Origin: Holothuria scabra
Lineage: Eukaryota > Echinodermata > Holothuroidea > Aspidochirotida > Holothuriidae
DNA length: 64,000 nt
Assembly: GCA_037179385.1 (NCBI GenBank)
Contig: CM074179.1
Coordinates: forward strand, 37,375,224-37,439,223
Reading direction: 5' to 3'
Positions 1 through 12,394 of this stretch are shown piece after piece. The notes under the pieces were generated by a model that saw only the letters and a program-made list of their open reading frames with translations, was not told the origin of the DNA and searched no databases. How positions within the stretch are numbered: the stretch's first letter is position 1; every line of letters starts with the position of its first letter. Made by a program: the position numbers and the translations under genes.

Positions 1-519
1 GACATCATCAATGCTTGTACCACGGAGATGCTAGTTGTGAAGATGAATGGAAAAGAAAAAAAAAATGACTGGAAATAATTTGAGAAATGGACAGCGAGGC
101 GTTAGTTTGAAATCCCACCACCATAACAAATATTTATGACCACAAATATTTAGGACAGCAAAGGCGGAAAAATGATGCTGACCCGAGTTACCGTGTGAGA
201 TTAATTCTAGAATTAAAACTTCGCCAGTGACGGATGAAACAGAGCGCGCGTTTTAGATTATTGTGTCTTCTAAATATCAATATTAAAATCATTTTTACAT
301 TGAAGCAATTGGTGCATGGAGAAAAGCTGCACGGTTTTGATTATTTATGCTCACTCTGAGACAATGCGACGGTTACAAAAATGTCCACCGGATATGGAAC
401 GGGAATATAGACAATTTTAACTTCGGCTGCTCGTTCCCACGCATATTTCGAAGTCGATGATTAAATGTTCCCTAGCTTATACTGGAAATTCTTCAGTTTT
501 GACACCTTTATACGTCGAT

Positions 520-766
520 TAGTTACTTAGTTGGATATAGTTTTACGGCCCAGTCTTCCGGGGTTTAATTCGTGCCGGCCACGGCCTTTTTTCCAGTTGT
601 GGCTCACTGCCTTGTTTTGCCTACTCCATTGCCTATGCGGAACATCACGCAGAACGGCAGTAGGTCCCAGTTTTAGAGTTCCTGGTATGACTCGACCTGG
701 GAATCGAACCCTGGCGTTCCTCGTGAGAGTCAGTTGCTCTACCGTTAGACCAAACACGTCCGAGGC
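520..766 (-). mobile_element. tRNA-derived SINE, near full length
   Basis: A tRNA-like head lies at the right end on the minus strand. The Pol III A box TGGTCTAACGGTAGAGC is at 752-736 and a perfect B box GGTTCGATTCC at 710-700. A non-tRNA body follows and ends at the left with a TTAGTTGGA-type tail. Related copies or fragments are seen near 16.25, 21.4, 34.7, 54.04 and 58.0 kb, so this is a dispersed family rather than a tRNA gene. The open frames on both strands here are by-products of the SINE. Confidence 0.85.
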
Positions 767-2372
767 AACGCGCAGTGAATCACATTTGGTGCCAGACCAC
801 AGGAAACTTTTAAATGCAATCACCTCCGAGTATTGACAGGTTTTGTCTTGTGTAGTCTTTCGTTATTAAATAAATTTCTCCAAATATTGATTTCTTACTT
901 TCATGTCAAGGTAATCATTAAAAAGAAAATTTTCGAGTACATTCTTAATAAAGGTTTGTTGTTATAGAGATTCCCAGTTTTTTCGTGAAGTAGAAATCCC
1001 TAGGATAACATGACGCAAACACAACAACCGGCAGTCGCCATGACAATATGCTTGACCTCCCTCTCAGAAAAAGGCAGATTCCTGCGAAATAAAATCCGGA
1101 TTTCCTTTATAACCGTCGATATCACAAGTTTCATCAGCAGAATATTAAAAAAGTTTCCCAAATTTTTCAACTGAAAGTAGAAAAAAAAAACCCGTGAACT
1201 TTTCATTTAGCTCGTATTAAAATCTAAAGGTTTTAGATCCACGTCGTCCAGTCGACTTATCACCTTTTGCGGGTTATTATCTCATCCCATAAAAGTCTGG
1301 AAGGAGGAAGTCACTTTGAAGTTTTCTATGTTTGTTTCAGGGAACCAATTTACATTCGTTCTTTGTAAGGTTGTTGTTTGAAGGAGTCTGGAATATTTCT
1401 TCATGCAAAATGACCTTTTTTCCTGATTCATTACGGTAAATGTCGATTCCAGGAATGACCTAACCAAGATACAAAATTAAGTTTTATGGCTGTCAACTTG
1501 AATACTTTGCGTGTGAAAATTAGACATGATTCCCGCAATTTTTGTAATGCATAATGTTTTAAGAAAGTTACGCGTTTGTTGATATTAGTATTTAGACTGA
1601 ATTATTTGAAATAATTTAGACCTTCCCTACCATACTTTTGAAACTTTTTACCTCAATAAACCACACCGAAATTTAGTGTTTTTATTCAAATTTTGTTACC
1701 TAAATTCTGAAGGGAATATGCTAGAACCGAAAATCCATAGGAAATTCTTAATTGACGTTAATTGAACGGAGCTTTTTTTTTTTTTTTTTGTAATGATTGA
1801 ACACCGGTTGAAAAAGGAAAGTTTACACTGCATATGTTAAAGTAATAAATGTTTCAGCGTTTCAATACCTCAGTTGCTACTTTCCCTTACCAATTTGACA
1901 GTATGTTTTTATAATTGTTGCTATTCTAAATTACTGATTTAATTAAATCTACCTTTTGCAGCTCCACGCTGCCTAAAAGACACCAAATGCTAGATTTATG
2001 AAGTTCCGTCCTTTATTTAACAAGAAATGATGACACTTCAACAAAAATGAAACGAAAAATTATCATGATAAAACCGTTGCTTTATTTTCCTCAAGGATAT
2101 TACAGTTATATTTAAAAGGATAATGTGCAGAATGTTTTTGTCAAAGTGACACTGAAACGTGTAAAGCGACTTTGACTCTTGAAAATACTTCTATATAACA
2201 CGGTCAACAATTGAAGTGCTTTTACAACACTCTGATGTCGATCGGTTGTGGATTTCATTTAAAAAGCACACAGTGACCTTGTGCCCAACAAGTCTATTAC
2301 ACGATCAAATTGCATACCTTCTAGTCATTGGTCAAAATTGTCTTCTCAACTGCGAGAATAAAAAGTAATGCT
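767..2372. other. gene-free stretch
   Basis: AT-rich sequence with a T tract near 1771-1790. I see no exon flanked by convincing splice signals, no protein family and no repeat shared with the rest of the window. Short open frames at 1000-1206 and 1282-1467 (minus) have no recognisable features. The first 520 bases are similar. Confidence 0.5.
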
Positions 2373-3183
2373 CTTGCCGCCATGGGCGTCCGGAAGGGGG
2401 GGGGGGCAAGGGGGGCGCTTGCCCCCCCCCCCCCTGGAAAATCAAACTTGTGAAAAAATTAATTAAAAATTAAAATAAAAAAAAAAATTAAAAATAGATC
2501 ATCAAATATCTTCACTCACAGCGTCAGTTTCTACTGAAATATGCGGACATTTGACCAGGAACAGCAAAAGAGAAGATGGTATGCTGAATAGTGAAATCGT
2601 AATTTGGGGACCATCATTCGTGATATCTATTGGAAATTTGTAATTGTAAAAACTATGCCAAAATTGTACTAGTTGTCAAGTATGTAGTGTGCATATGGCA
2701 TCCGACTATTGATGAATGCGTTGGTCTTGGTTTGGTCCCATGCTGATCTCAAGTGGCGACGCGCGGATGTAACTGGGATAAAGAAGGTGAATATGGGGGG
2801 GGGGGGGGGGTGATTCATAATTGGGTAACAGATGTAGGCCTATATAGGCTGTTTGACAGTTGTAAGTCTTATCGTGCTCAGGCGTGCGAGGCCGTGACCG
2901 AGAGGCAGATTTACCTTCAACAACTTTTTTATATTGAAAATTCTAAAAATCTAAAAATTACAGACATGAAATTCCTGTTTCAGGGCTGGGTACATGCAGC
3001 TTATAACACTCGCCAAGTGTCGTTTCCGGCCATCTGGAGGGTTTGTAAGACCCAAAATTTTCTTGTACGCTCCGCGCCAACCGATGGTGGCGCTCCGCTT
3101 AGATAGTGTACACAATTCAATCATCCATGAATGACCTTGCCCCCCCCCTTGTAAAAATTTCTGCGGACGCCCATGCTTGCCGC
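2373..3183. mobile_element. hAT-type MITE with 8-bp target site duplication
   Basis: The element spans 2381-3175 (795 bp). It starts CATGGGCGTCCG and ends CGGACGCCCATG, with G/C-rich runs just inside each end. It is flanked on both sides by the same octamer CTTGCCGC (2373-2380 and 3176-3183). An 8-bp duplication with CANNGGCG-type termini is the hallmark of hAT elements. No transposase is encoded, so it is non-autonomous. A segment at about 2985-3108 is shared with repeats near 22.3, 32.3 and 35.2 kb, linking this MITE to that family. Confidence 0.9.
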
Positions 3184-3374
3184 CTACATCCTTTCAAAAG
3201 AATGGCAGTCGGTGCTACATTTGAAGCTCATGTCATGTCGCCTCTTGAATATAAAATAAAAAGTAGGCTGGATTCTGGATGTAGTCACAGAATAGCTTTT
3301 TCTTACTTCATGTGCGTCGACATTGAGAACGTTTGTTCGATATGCTTGAAGTTAAAACAAGGGTATTTTGAAGT

Positions 3375-4060
3375 GTTGTTATCTAGTCACTTGATTTCAA
3401 GTTTTCTAAGTCACTTCGAGTCACAGGGCATCGAGTGTTGAGTCATATCGAGTATCCAGCCATCCAAGTCGATTCGAGTCATGAAGAGTCTTTCTTGACT
3501 TCTTGTCGAGTCACTTCGAGCCCCTTTTTCAATTGTGGGTCACTGGGTTTTTTTTTTTTTCTCTCTCTCTCTTCCGTTGCTCCGTTGATGGAAACCCTGT
3601 GCTATGTAGACACGGAAACCGTCGATGGAAGCAGATTCCGGTTGTAAAAGATATTTATTTTTTTTTTTCTTTAGGGTTGTAGTCGAGTCCGGCCTCGGAC
3701 TAGTGATTTCAGAATTTTAAGACTCGGCCAGAGGGGTTGATTTTTCCCATTGAGAGCCATTGGGAGGGTACAGGGGCTCGAGTCCTTGAAAGGTAAAAAT
3801 AGCGGACTCGGATTCTCTGTGCTCTACTACAGCACTGCCGTTCTGTTTTAGACTGTTTGGTATATGACTCGAGTCACAAAAGAGATAATTCGAGTCACGA
3901 AAGAGGTGACTCGAGTCAAGTCGAATGTCTAAGTTTTTTGACGAAAGTCATGTCGGAACTGGAAATTTATTAAATGGTGATTCGAGTCAAGTCGAGTTTT
4001 TGGCAAGTGTTGATTCAAGTTAAACTCGAGTCACACCTTTGAATCGAGTCATGACAAATA
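3375..4060. repeat. degenerate GACTCGAGTC-word repeat
   Basis: At least a dozen copies of CGAGTCA/TGACTCG words occur in both orientations, for example at 3418, 3474, 3505, 3779, 3868, 3905, 3981, 4025 and 4043. Spacing is irregular, and a T-rich and CT microsatellite interrupts at 3548-3575. The words are self-palindromic (GACTCGAGTC). No outer termini or protein were identified. Confidence 0.7.
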
Positions 4061-6683
4061 TACTGTTGTTTGTCAGATTATCAAAAGAATCCTACTTTGT
4101 CATCCTTGTATGAATTTTTTGGGAAGAGGATTTTCCATTTGAAATTTTCTCGCTTTCTTAGCAAAATTTAATTTTGAACGGAAATGGAAGCTCTAACCGC
4201 AAATTTAAAGTTTTTTTTTTTTTGTGTCATAAGTGTCATATTTAGCTTATATTTGTTGTAATCACATCACGTAAATATATCATACTAACCTACTGTGCTA
4301 TAATTTATGTACCGTATGTTATGTTTAAACTATGAATTATACAACAATCAAAAACAGAGTCTACCCATAACTTAGAGAGAACTTAACGAATTATGAACGA
4401 GTATACGGTGGGTGTTCCTAGAAAACTTGTTGGGAAAAGAAGGAGCACTTACGAACCCTTTCGTACGTTCTAAGAACCTCGAACCACAAATAGGACGGAT
4501 GGAATTTTCACCATTTTTATATTTGTATTAAATTAATTATCCAAATTTGGTTTGCAGTTTGGGCATCTAAAGGGCCGATACTGCTCTCAAACGGGCCCCT
4601 CAGGCACAAAAGTGAAGCAAAAATTATTCAATGGAATAGAAGTATGAAAGGCGTATCCTTCACAACAAATGGAAAACTGATAAATTTTGATAAAACAATG
4701 ACGATTTTGCTGGGCAATCTAACAAATGATAAAAGAAAGTCTGTTGATATGTTTTTTTTTTCATGAGTGCTTTAATACTTAATAATGAATATGAAATATT
4801 GAATAATGAAAAATTTCTTGTTTTTAATTATTGAAAAAATCCGCATGATGCAATATTCCTTAATATATTGCCTTGGTTTAGTTTTGTCTTTTCTCGATCT
4901 TAATGATAAATTGTTGACTGGCAGGTTGTCAAGAGAAACAGAAATTTAAGATATCATTGACTTATTATTAAATGTGTTTATTACAAAATTTGACAATATC
5001 AATAACGACATGCTTCTCCTATCACTTTAGTTAGCCAATGCAAGTTTATTTCCAGTGCATGCAATTATCAAAAGAGGGGTGTGATGTCAAAGGTCAATGA
5101 ATTAGTTAACACATATTTCCTTACCACGGCATGGGTTTATCAAAGGAAGGATGTTTGGTCAAAAATTTGAGAATTCTTTATATATTCCACTCAGTTACAG
5201 CTACAAATTTACGTCACATCACAATGGTGGGAATTTGGTAGGGAAAAGTATGTTAATAAGATCCTCATGGACTTCATACTTTCGCGATTAGCCTTAACGG
5301 ATTGATTTTACTACAATTTGTTTAGATTACGAATTACTAACGCAAATAACTCCTTTAAATCTCAGCTTAGTAGTCAGCAACTGTGCATAAAGATATTGTC
5401 ATGTTTCATAAGATTCAATAACGGGAATCATGTGCAGTAAACCTTTTTTTTTCCACAGACCCAGTATGGGTGCTCTTTTTTAAAGCTTATTCGCAACTTT
5501 CAAATTCTCTTAAATAAAAAGACTATCCAGTTCTCCAAAATTGTCCTCGTCTTACTGTAACACATCGCAACATGTTACCACACATAAAGCTTTTTCCTAA
5601 GCCAAAATTCATTGAATTAAAAATAAGTAGAAAACCTTTCTTCTTTCTTTTCTTTCAGGAGGTGAAAACTGCATCTATCTCAATCTTATATTGCGTTCAG
5701 GAGATACTGATTTTCCAAAAAATGTAATTTCGTTTCTTTTATTTTTAATGCTGCTGAGGGGAATACTAAGTAACAATGTTTTCTTTATCCAACATATGGG
5801 GTAGGGTAATGCCAGAATAGAAGAAGGTATGAACACATTCTAACCAAATCAAATTTCTAGGCAAATAGGATATTTAAGTATAAAAAAGCGGATTTAAAGG
5901 AATTTGACACAATGCGCTCACGTTAAATAACGTTTCGTACCTGTGATAAAAATTCGAGATACTTTTAATAAGAATAACCAAATTAACTGTTGTACTTCAA
6001 GGGGTTCAAAAGGTAGATCTGGAATATGTAATGAGAGGGGTGTTTCAGTGTATATAAATGTAAAACCACTGTATCTACAGGAGGTGAGCTTTATCTGACC
6101 ACGCCTTCTCAACGTAGCATCCCCTTGCGTTTTAATTCAAACACGACTGTAAGTAGAAACAAAGCGAATCGCCTTTTAGGGAAGCATTCAATAAAACACC
6201 AAATGAATGTGCCACAACAACGGACTTGTGATTGACGTCAAAATGTAGCAGTGTATCTGTTGTGGTGACGTCTCAAAATGAGTACGCCACCACAGTCTTT
6301 CTAATCTATTCCTTATCTTCGCCAGAATTTCATCACCTGTTGAAAAAATATCAAGAAAATCTTATTGATGACTTTTATTCTTAGTGTAACTTTGTTACAA
6401 TTCTACACGGTTATGCTCCTTTACACGGTTATGCTTATTATGTATTAGATGACGTGAAACACAAACTCGCCTGCGTATCTGGTTGCAGGTCTTTCTTTAA
6501 AACAGTAAGATATACCTAGGTCCAGTGTATCGGGTGGAAGGAGGTATCAAATATAGTACGCTTTATTTGCAAATATTAATTGCAGGTGTTTCTTTGCCGG
6601 TCTTTTGTGATAATAGATACATCCCACTGACTTATATCCTGTTATCTCTTGGAATTGGTATTGATATACGGGATAGTTTATAG
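4061..6683. other. gene-free stretch with two weak exon-like segments
   Basis: Mostly AT-rich unique-looking sequence. An open stretch at 4572-4766 follows a TTTGCAG acceptor-like site near 4557. Another segment after TTCTTTCAG near 5660 reads through about 20 codons. Neither has a convincing donor or a recognisable product, so neither is called as a gene. Confidence 0.4.
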
Positions 6684-7866
6684 CGTAAAGTTAAGCTGAG
6701 GTCAAACTAAAACGAATTCGGATCGAATTCCGACATGATTTTTGTGTGGTTTTTTTTTAAATCCTCTCCATCTCTGGTCGAAAAGAGCCAAAAGTTTGCA
6801 AACCTGTGTACATATAGGCCTATGAGTTGTACCGCAGGACTTAGGCTTGTCTTAAGTCTCTCACGTAATCCTTCCATCCACCTTTCATTTTATTTCTGTT
6901 CCTATTCTTCATGGTGATTCCATCGCTTTGTGCTCCAATGCAACCATTCAAATTACTTCTCACTGCCCGTTGCTGCAACTTCCACTAGCTGTAACACCTG
7001 TTTACAACTGGTCTAGAAGACTGGACACATGCACAGCTCACAAACTCTATTCTGCTGAGCGACCAGATCAAACTTGCTGCTTGCCGTGAGAGACTTGTAT
7101 CTTTTGCAATTGCTTACGTCATCATTTTTAACTTCTCTTTTGTTTTATTCATCTTAGAAATCAGATGAATATTTTCCAAGATAGATTACTGTATCATCCA
7201 ATAGGCTTTGGCATTGTCGACTTTTGCTGGATATTCATTAAGATCATCATGTGATGAACGGTGCGTCGTTCTGTCTGTTTACATATAGTGAGATTTTCAT
7301 TGGCTACAGAGATTTGTGATGAAAAACCGGACCGCCCAAAATTCTACGTCACCAGTTGCAACTACAAGTCTCTCGAGCAAGCCAGATCTCCGCTGGTTTA
7401 TATGTGCACAGCGTGTAAACAGGAATCTTCCCGCTAACAAGTTCTTACACTCACCGCTTTGAACGTTTCGACACTGAAAATCTGCATTACCGTTCGAGGT
7501 GTGTTGGTCGATGTGGGTTGGTCAGCACAGTGTGTATTGGCGTTAAAACGAGTCGAAGTGGAAAGTGGAGAATGTGAGAAGTTGTTAGTCTGCAGAAGTG
7601 TATTGGGAGAGGTCAGAGGGGTGACACGTAGAGAAGGAATAGTTACAGAGGAGAATCCTTATAGCTGGGAGGGAACATTTCGAGAGCCTTGGGGCAAGTC
7701 TACGCAGGACTATGAAAATTAATTATTTGACTTTATAACTGCGTGACGTCACATCGACAGACAGTTTTATCGCACCGAGGGATCCAATAAAAATCTATTG
7801 CGGTGTGACGTCACGAAAGTCAAAACTCGATCCGAACCTTGTTGTAGTGCGACCACGGCTTTACAC
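6684..7866. mobile_element. inverted-repeat DNA transposon, non-autonomous
   Basis: The left end (from GTAAAG at 6685, reaching TTCGGATCGA near 6718) is an imperfect reverse complement of the right end (TCGATCCGAA near 7828, finishing CTTTAC near 7863). Inside are a second inverted pair: GAGAGACTTGTA near 7088 against TACAAGTCTC near 7363. There is also a hairpin built on TGACGTCAC words at 7743-7751 and 7806-7814. No transposase is visible. No clear target duplication was found, so the superfamily is not assigned. Confidence 0.6.
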
Positions 7867-8294
7867 TCTATATAGCAGCGTTATCTTCAGCCAAATAATC
7901 AGTGGAATTCGTCTTTGTGTGTTGAAAGTGTCCATTTGTTCAAGCCGGTTTAACCGTACTATTTAAATGATGACTTACGCTTTGTTTTTGGACCTAAAGC
8001 GTATAAATACTGGACACGATTGCACGTTCCCTATGTCGTAAACAGTGATGAAAAACACGAAATGCTGAGATTCATCCTTTTTCCCATTTCTCCAACAAAT
8101 TATATAGCACATAAACGCATATACACTAGTGTAGATCTTCTGTCAATACCATGGCATGAAATACGCTAATAGTGGCAGTAGAGTAAAATGCACTTCCTCT
8201 GCAGCGTGAGTTTCGGTGCCTTCCATATAAGGTATAAAGGGTGGGTATTTTACCAGATTAATAAAACAATATTTTGAAGATCCTTCCTTTATAG

Positions 8295-8490
8295 GAACCT
8301 TTTACAGCCTATACCTGATGACACTATATTGGATGATTTGTTAGCAACTATTCAAAGGAAATCTATTCCCAAACTAGAGGTGCATTTCCAAACTCCAAAC
8401 TGTACGGTAATCACACTGGATAAAACGTATACCGTCAGACTTAATATACATGATATGAAGTACTTATTTCAGACGCTCCATAACAATTAA
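8295..8490 (+). CDS. probable terminal exon, product unknown
   Basis: A C/T-rich tract ends in TATAG (8294); an alternative acceptor TTTTACAG ends at 8307. The frame then stays open to TAA at 8488-8490. It encodes about 60 residues with protein-like composition, including PIPDDTILDDLLATIQ and PKLEVHFQTP. A stop lies just upstream of the acceptors in the same frame, as expected for an exon. I do not recognise the family. No partner exons were found on this strand nearby. It overlaps no repeat in the window, and open length plus acceptor are the only support. Confidence 0.45.
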
Positions 8491-8980
8491 CAACATCATT
8501 AATTTTTATTTCCTCATGTTATCTTCCTATTAATTTCAGTGCATGTACCATTTCTAACAGTTAGTAAAACAATCATGTCGGTTGAGTTTATATAAATGTA
8601 AGTTTACATGTAAGCACCAACACAATAACAGCTTTTCTGGTAGGCATAGCCCTATCTTCTTCTCCATATTTATAACTAAACAAAATTCTTTGGATTGGCA
8701 ACACATAGCCTTAAAATCTTTGTGTGCTTAACTCAGTAACGTCAATGTTGGTAAACTGTAAACTTCTAGAGTCCGTTTCGTGTAACTTTTTATTCCCTGC
8801 AATAAATGGGCTGATTTTAAAAAAGGCATATCACACAATGTGTTGGATATGTCATTCAATCCGGCCAAGAATGTATTTTGGTAGACAAACTTATATCATT
8901 CAAGAAGTTAAATGATGGTCACTCTTCGCTTACAATGTCTCACATATACAAGTCTATATTCTTAATTACATTAACCTTAC

Positions 8981-9058
8981 CTCCTCCTGGTAGTAATTGT
9001 CTGTCGCCACTCCTATAACACGTTTGACTTCCTTGGTGAAGTAGTCGCGTTCAATAAG
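8981..9058 (-). CDS. internal exon (78 nt) of an unrecognised gene
   Basis: On the minus strand the acceptor TTTATTCACAG precedes CTT at 9058, and the exon ends GAG|GTAAGG (donor at 8980-8975). Its 26 codons are fully open in phase 0 and read LIERDYFTKEVKRV then IGVATDNYYQEE. Phase 0 at the start matches the phase-0 end of the exon at 20972-21030 on the same strand, so the two probably belong to one gene with an intron of about 12 kb. The composition is that of a real globular protein, but the family is not recognised. Confidence 0.65.
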
Positions 9059-11460
9059 CTGTGAATAAATCATAACGAATGATGTTTGGTTTAAGGCAAT
9101 GCTGATGCGTATCTGCCAACACGCTCATCACTTCAATGCGCGTAGTGTTAATTTATTTGTTTGAAATACAAATTATCAAAAGGGCAACATGGTCTAAAAA
9201 CATCATGAGTAACTTGCAAGAGAGGCGTATTTCCTTTCAATAGTGTCTGCGTCCAAAAACGTTTCAATTGTTTGTTTGTTTATTTTTCTTTGTAGAACAT
9301 GCCAGGTCTCTATTGTCAAGGATACTGATATTAGACTAAAAAGGCTATGAAAAACATGCTGAACAGCCACCATTATCTGTACTATTACTTTTTCTTTAGT
9401 CCGAAGAGAAAGGTAATCTTTTGTGACGTGGGTTTGACGGGGGGGGGGGGCGGTACGTTCGCTCAGACTATTACTGTGCTACATTTAACACCTTAAGGTA
9501 TGGTGTGACTTTGATCGTATATTTGCTTCCAAACAAGATTCTATCACCGTAAGCTTACAAAATACACAATTAACCTCACCAAAAACAAGAACAAATCACC
9601 ATTCGTACCAACCACATTGTGAACGGGGTACACTAAATTCAACTGGTATGGCTCTTTCATTGCCATAAAATTGAAAACTGCAGAACAGAGCATATCACAC
9701 GGCATGTATACTGTGTGGGTTCTGGGTACACATAACGACATTGCATGCCCACCAGCTGACCAGGATATGTCTTACGCAATAAATGTAGGATTTTGTTTAA
9801 ATAAACATGAGTTTCAACCACTTGTGAGGTTGGCCAGCAATCATTTTTTTGGAAGAAAAGAATCGGAACTGTCCGCGGTGATGGCTATCTGTGTTTACAT
9901 TCACTTTCATAGTTACACGAAAAATGTTGCGAAAGGTGTAGAAATACTTGTAGCTATTACATCATGTCCATGTCAGACAGGAAGGTTGTCCATCATGAAC
10001 ACTAAATGATTAATAGCTATGTGAAAACTTTTTCCCATGAAACTCTATCCCATGAAAATCACTTGAAAAGAGCATTCTGTTTAAAATAGAATGAAAGAAT
10101 TAATTTTCTTAATGGAAAATGCAGAAATATATACTGGTGATAAGTTTCCCTTTTGTCTTTTTTAAGGGAGCCTTCTTGATGTAAACGGCTAGTATTATAG
10201 TACCATGAACAAAAATTCTACGATCTTGAATCACATGTGGAGGAGGACATGAACACCGTGTGAAAATCTACAATAAAACGGTGTATCGGTGTAACGAAAT
10301 AGACGCTAGTCGCGGAAATGTTACTTTGTATACTTTTGCTGACGAAGGCTAGCTAATATATCAAATATGATGAACTGATTTCAACGTATCATGAAGAATG
10401 TATTGGATTAGAATGGCAATTAGACTTTTTGCGATGGCCATTTCTTACAATATACTAGCGTATCGTCTGGTTCATATACTGCCAAGAACTGATGGGTCTG
10501 AGCGATGTAATCGTATTGTTTCCAAATGCCAAAAATAAATATTTGTAGTTTCTGTTGCCTTTGGCTCTGAAAGATTAATGAGAAGATCGGTCCGGTCAAG
10601 AACGCGGATCATGATGACCGTTTTAATACTAATCTGTGAAAGGATGCGATAGAACATTTATTTAAAGATATGTCTCAAAGGAACAATTATCTCTGAAAAG
10701 AGAAATGAGATAGTAGCTTTCTAACAGTTGCAGAAAACTAAATGAAAAGTTTTGGAAGACTTAAATGCTGACGATCAGGGCATCTGCTATGGGCCATTCT
10801 CTCTGACAGAAATCCTGAACCTCGCTAGTGAAAAACACTTATATGGTAGCATCAGAACAAAGGAAATAAAACTCGGAGCAGTAGGGTAAGGTCATAAATA
10901 AACTCATTGTTGATCAGACCATAAAGCAATTTCTTACACTGTGGTGTGCACGTAACTAACCCTTTTACCAACAACAGATGTAAAAAATGATCTAACGCCG
11001 TTAAACCAGGATAAAACATTTTCTTTTGCTGCCCTTTCAGCGGGACTTCCTAAAAAAAACTGCTAATTTTCTAAATATCAAGAGGTTTCATTAAAACGGG
11101 TCGTTGCACACAGTTTATATTATGATGCCCCATTTTACTAATAAATTAGTATTAAATTAATATTTACAAAGATTTGTTTTTATACTTTTTTGAAATTGTT
11201 TTAATTAATTTACTGGCACTTTTTAAGGACTTCTCAGGTTCTCCCCTACCCCCGGCCCTGTGAATAAAGAGAAATTAAAGAGGAGTAAATACTCTATATT
11301 GAAAATTTATAGTACATATGACATGCCACATCTTAGGCTGTCCTTGCAAGTGTTTGACACATCTATATTAGTTCTAATAAACTTGGTTGACAAAGAAGCG
11401 CATTGAACCCTTGACTGCATGATTGTTTGAAATTTGAGGCGCGCATATTGTCGTAAATAC
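9059..11460. other. intronic or intergenic stretch, no exon seen
   Basis: If the minus-strand exons at 8981-9058 and 20972-21030 are consecutive, this lies in their intron. It holds a poly-G run near 9440 and otherwise AT-rich sequence. Open frames at 9544-9741, 9671-10009 and 10472-10657 show no family features and no good splice context. Confidence 0.4.
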
Positions 11461-11469
11461 CGAAGATAG

Positions 11470-11705
11470 AAATGAGAAGTCGAGTTTCACAAAGACATGT
11501 CGAACTGCCAAATGAAATGTTGAATTGCAAAATGACATGTTGAATTTGAAAATGAAATGTGGAAATAAAAAAATGAGATGTCGAGTTCCACAATGACATG
11601 TCGAACTGCCAAATGAAACGTTGAACTCGAAAATGACATGTTGAATTTGAAAATGGACTGTCGAAATCAAAAATGAGATGTCGATTTTTAAGATGACACA
11701 CAGAA
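11470..11705. repeat. minisatellite, period about 21-23 bp
   Basis: About ten degenerate copies of a unit resembling AAATGACATGTCGAACTGCC. GACATGT(C/T)GAA recurs and alternates with AAATGAGATGTCGAG and AAATGAAATGTTGAA. The long minus-strand open frame across it (to 12078) is a consequence of the repeat and encodes tandem FxxSTxHFxxQ-like peptides. It is not a gene. Confidence 0.85.
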
Positions 11706-11884
11706 TTTCATAATTAGTGAACGAGGTTACTCGGAAAAATGCTAAAAAGAAAGTGGCATATGGATCAAAGAAGGAGTAGGTTTCGGAAGTATTGAAATAC
11801 TCCGCTAACCTTGACACGGTTTTGACACTGTATGCGAGTGGATTGCCAGCAGTGTGATATGTCAAAAATTTCATAATGAGATGC

Positions 11885-11985
11885 CGAGACGGTCCTATTA
11901 ATGAATGCCCGTTAATGTCCGTCTGTATAATGATTGCCCGAACTCTGACAATGAATGCCTGCCTATGAAAATGAATGCCCGTGTA
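11885..11985. repeat. short repeat of AATGAATGCCCG words
   Basis: The word AATGAATGCC(C/T)G occurs three times (near 11900, 11961, 11979), with a related AATGATTGCCCG near 11929. It adjoins the minisatellite and may be an extension of the same array. Confidence 0.55.
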
Positions 11986-12394
11986 GTATGTTATTGGTTG
12001 TCCTTCATTCCCACGCAACCATTCAACATATTGTCCCCCGTAATCTTTTGTATTTTTCATCAATCGAGATGAATTCATTCATGAGATCTTTTCACATACA
12101 GACATACAGTAAGTCAGAGAGACAGACAGATTGACGGACAGACGGACCGATAGACTGACAGATGAGGCTTTACGGCTCAATTTCTAAACTTGAAAAGTAA
12201 GAAAATTCTGATCAAACTTGTGACTCTTCATGGCAAAGAGTATTTTGTGGCATTTCTCAAGATAGTTCTTATTCAGAACATATTGACAGGCTTACTTTCC
12301 CTACATGAAATAGAGAAAAAACTTGAGGTTGTTAATTCGGAGTTCACATTCGGGAGTCAGACCCTATGATTTTAGCCGTTACTGTGACTTTTTT

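Noticed and set aside
690..766. A functional tRNA gene
   Set aside because: A and B boxes are good, but the acceptor stem does not pair convincingly and the sequence continues into a SINE body found in several copies.
11374..12078. Longest ordinary open frame on the minus strand (234 codons)
   Set aside because: Half of it is translated minisatellite; the rest has no domain, and the frame's length follows from the repeat.
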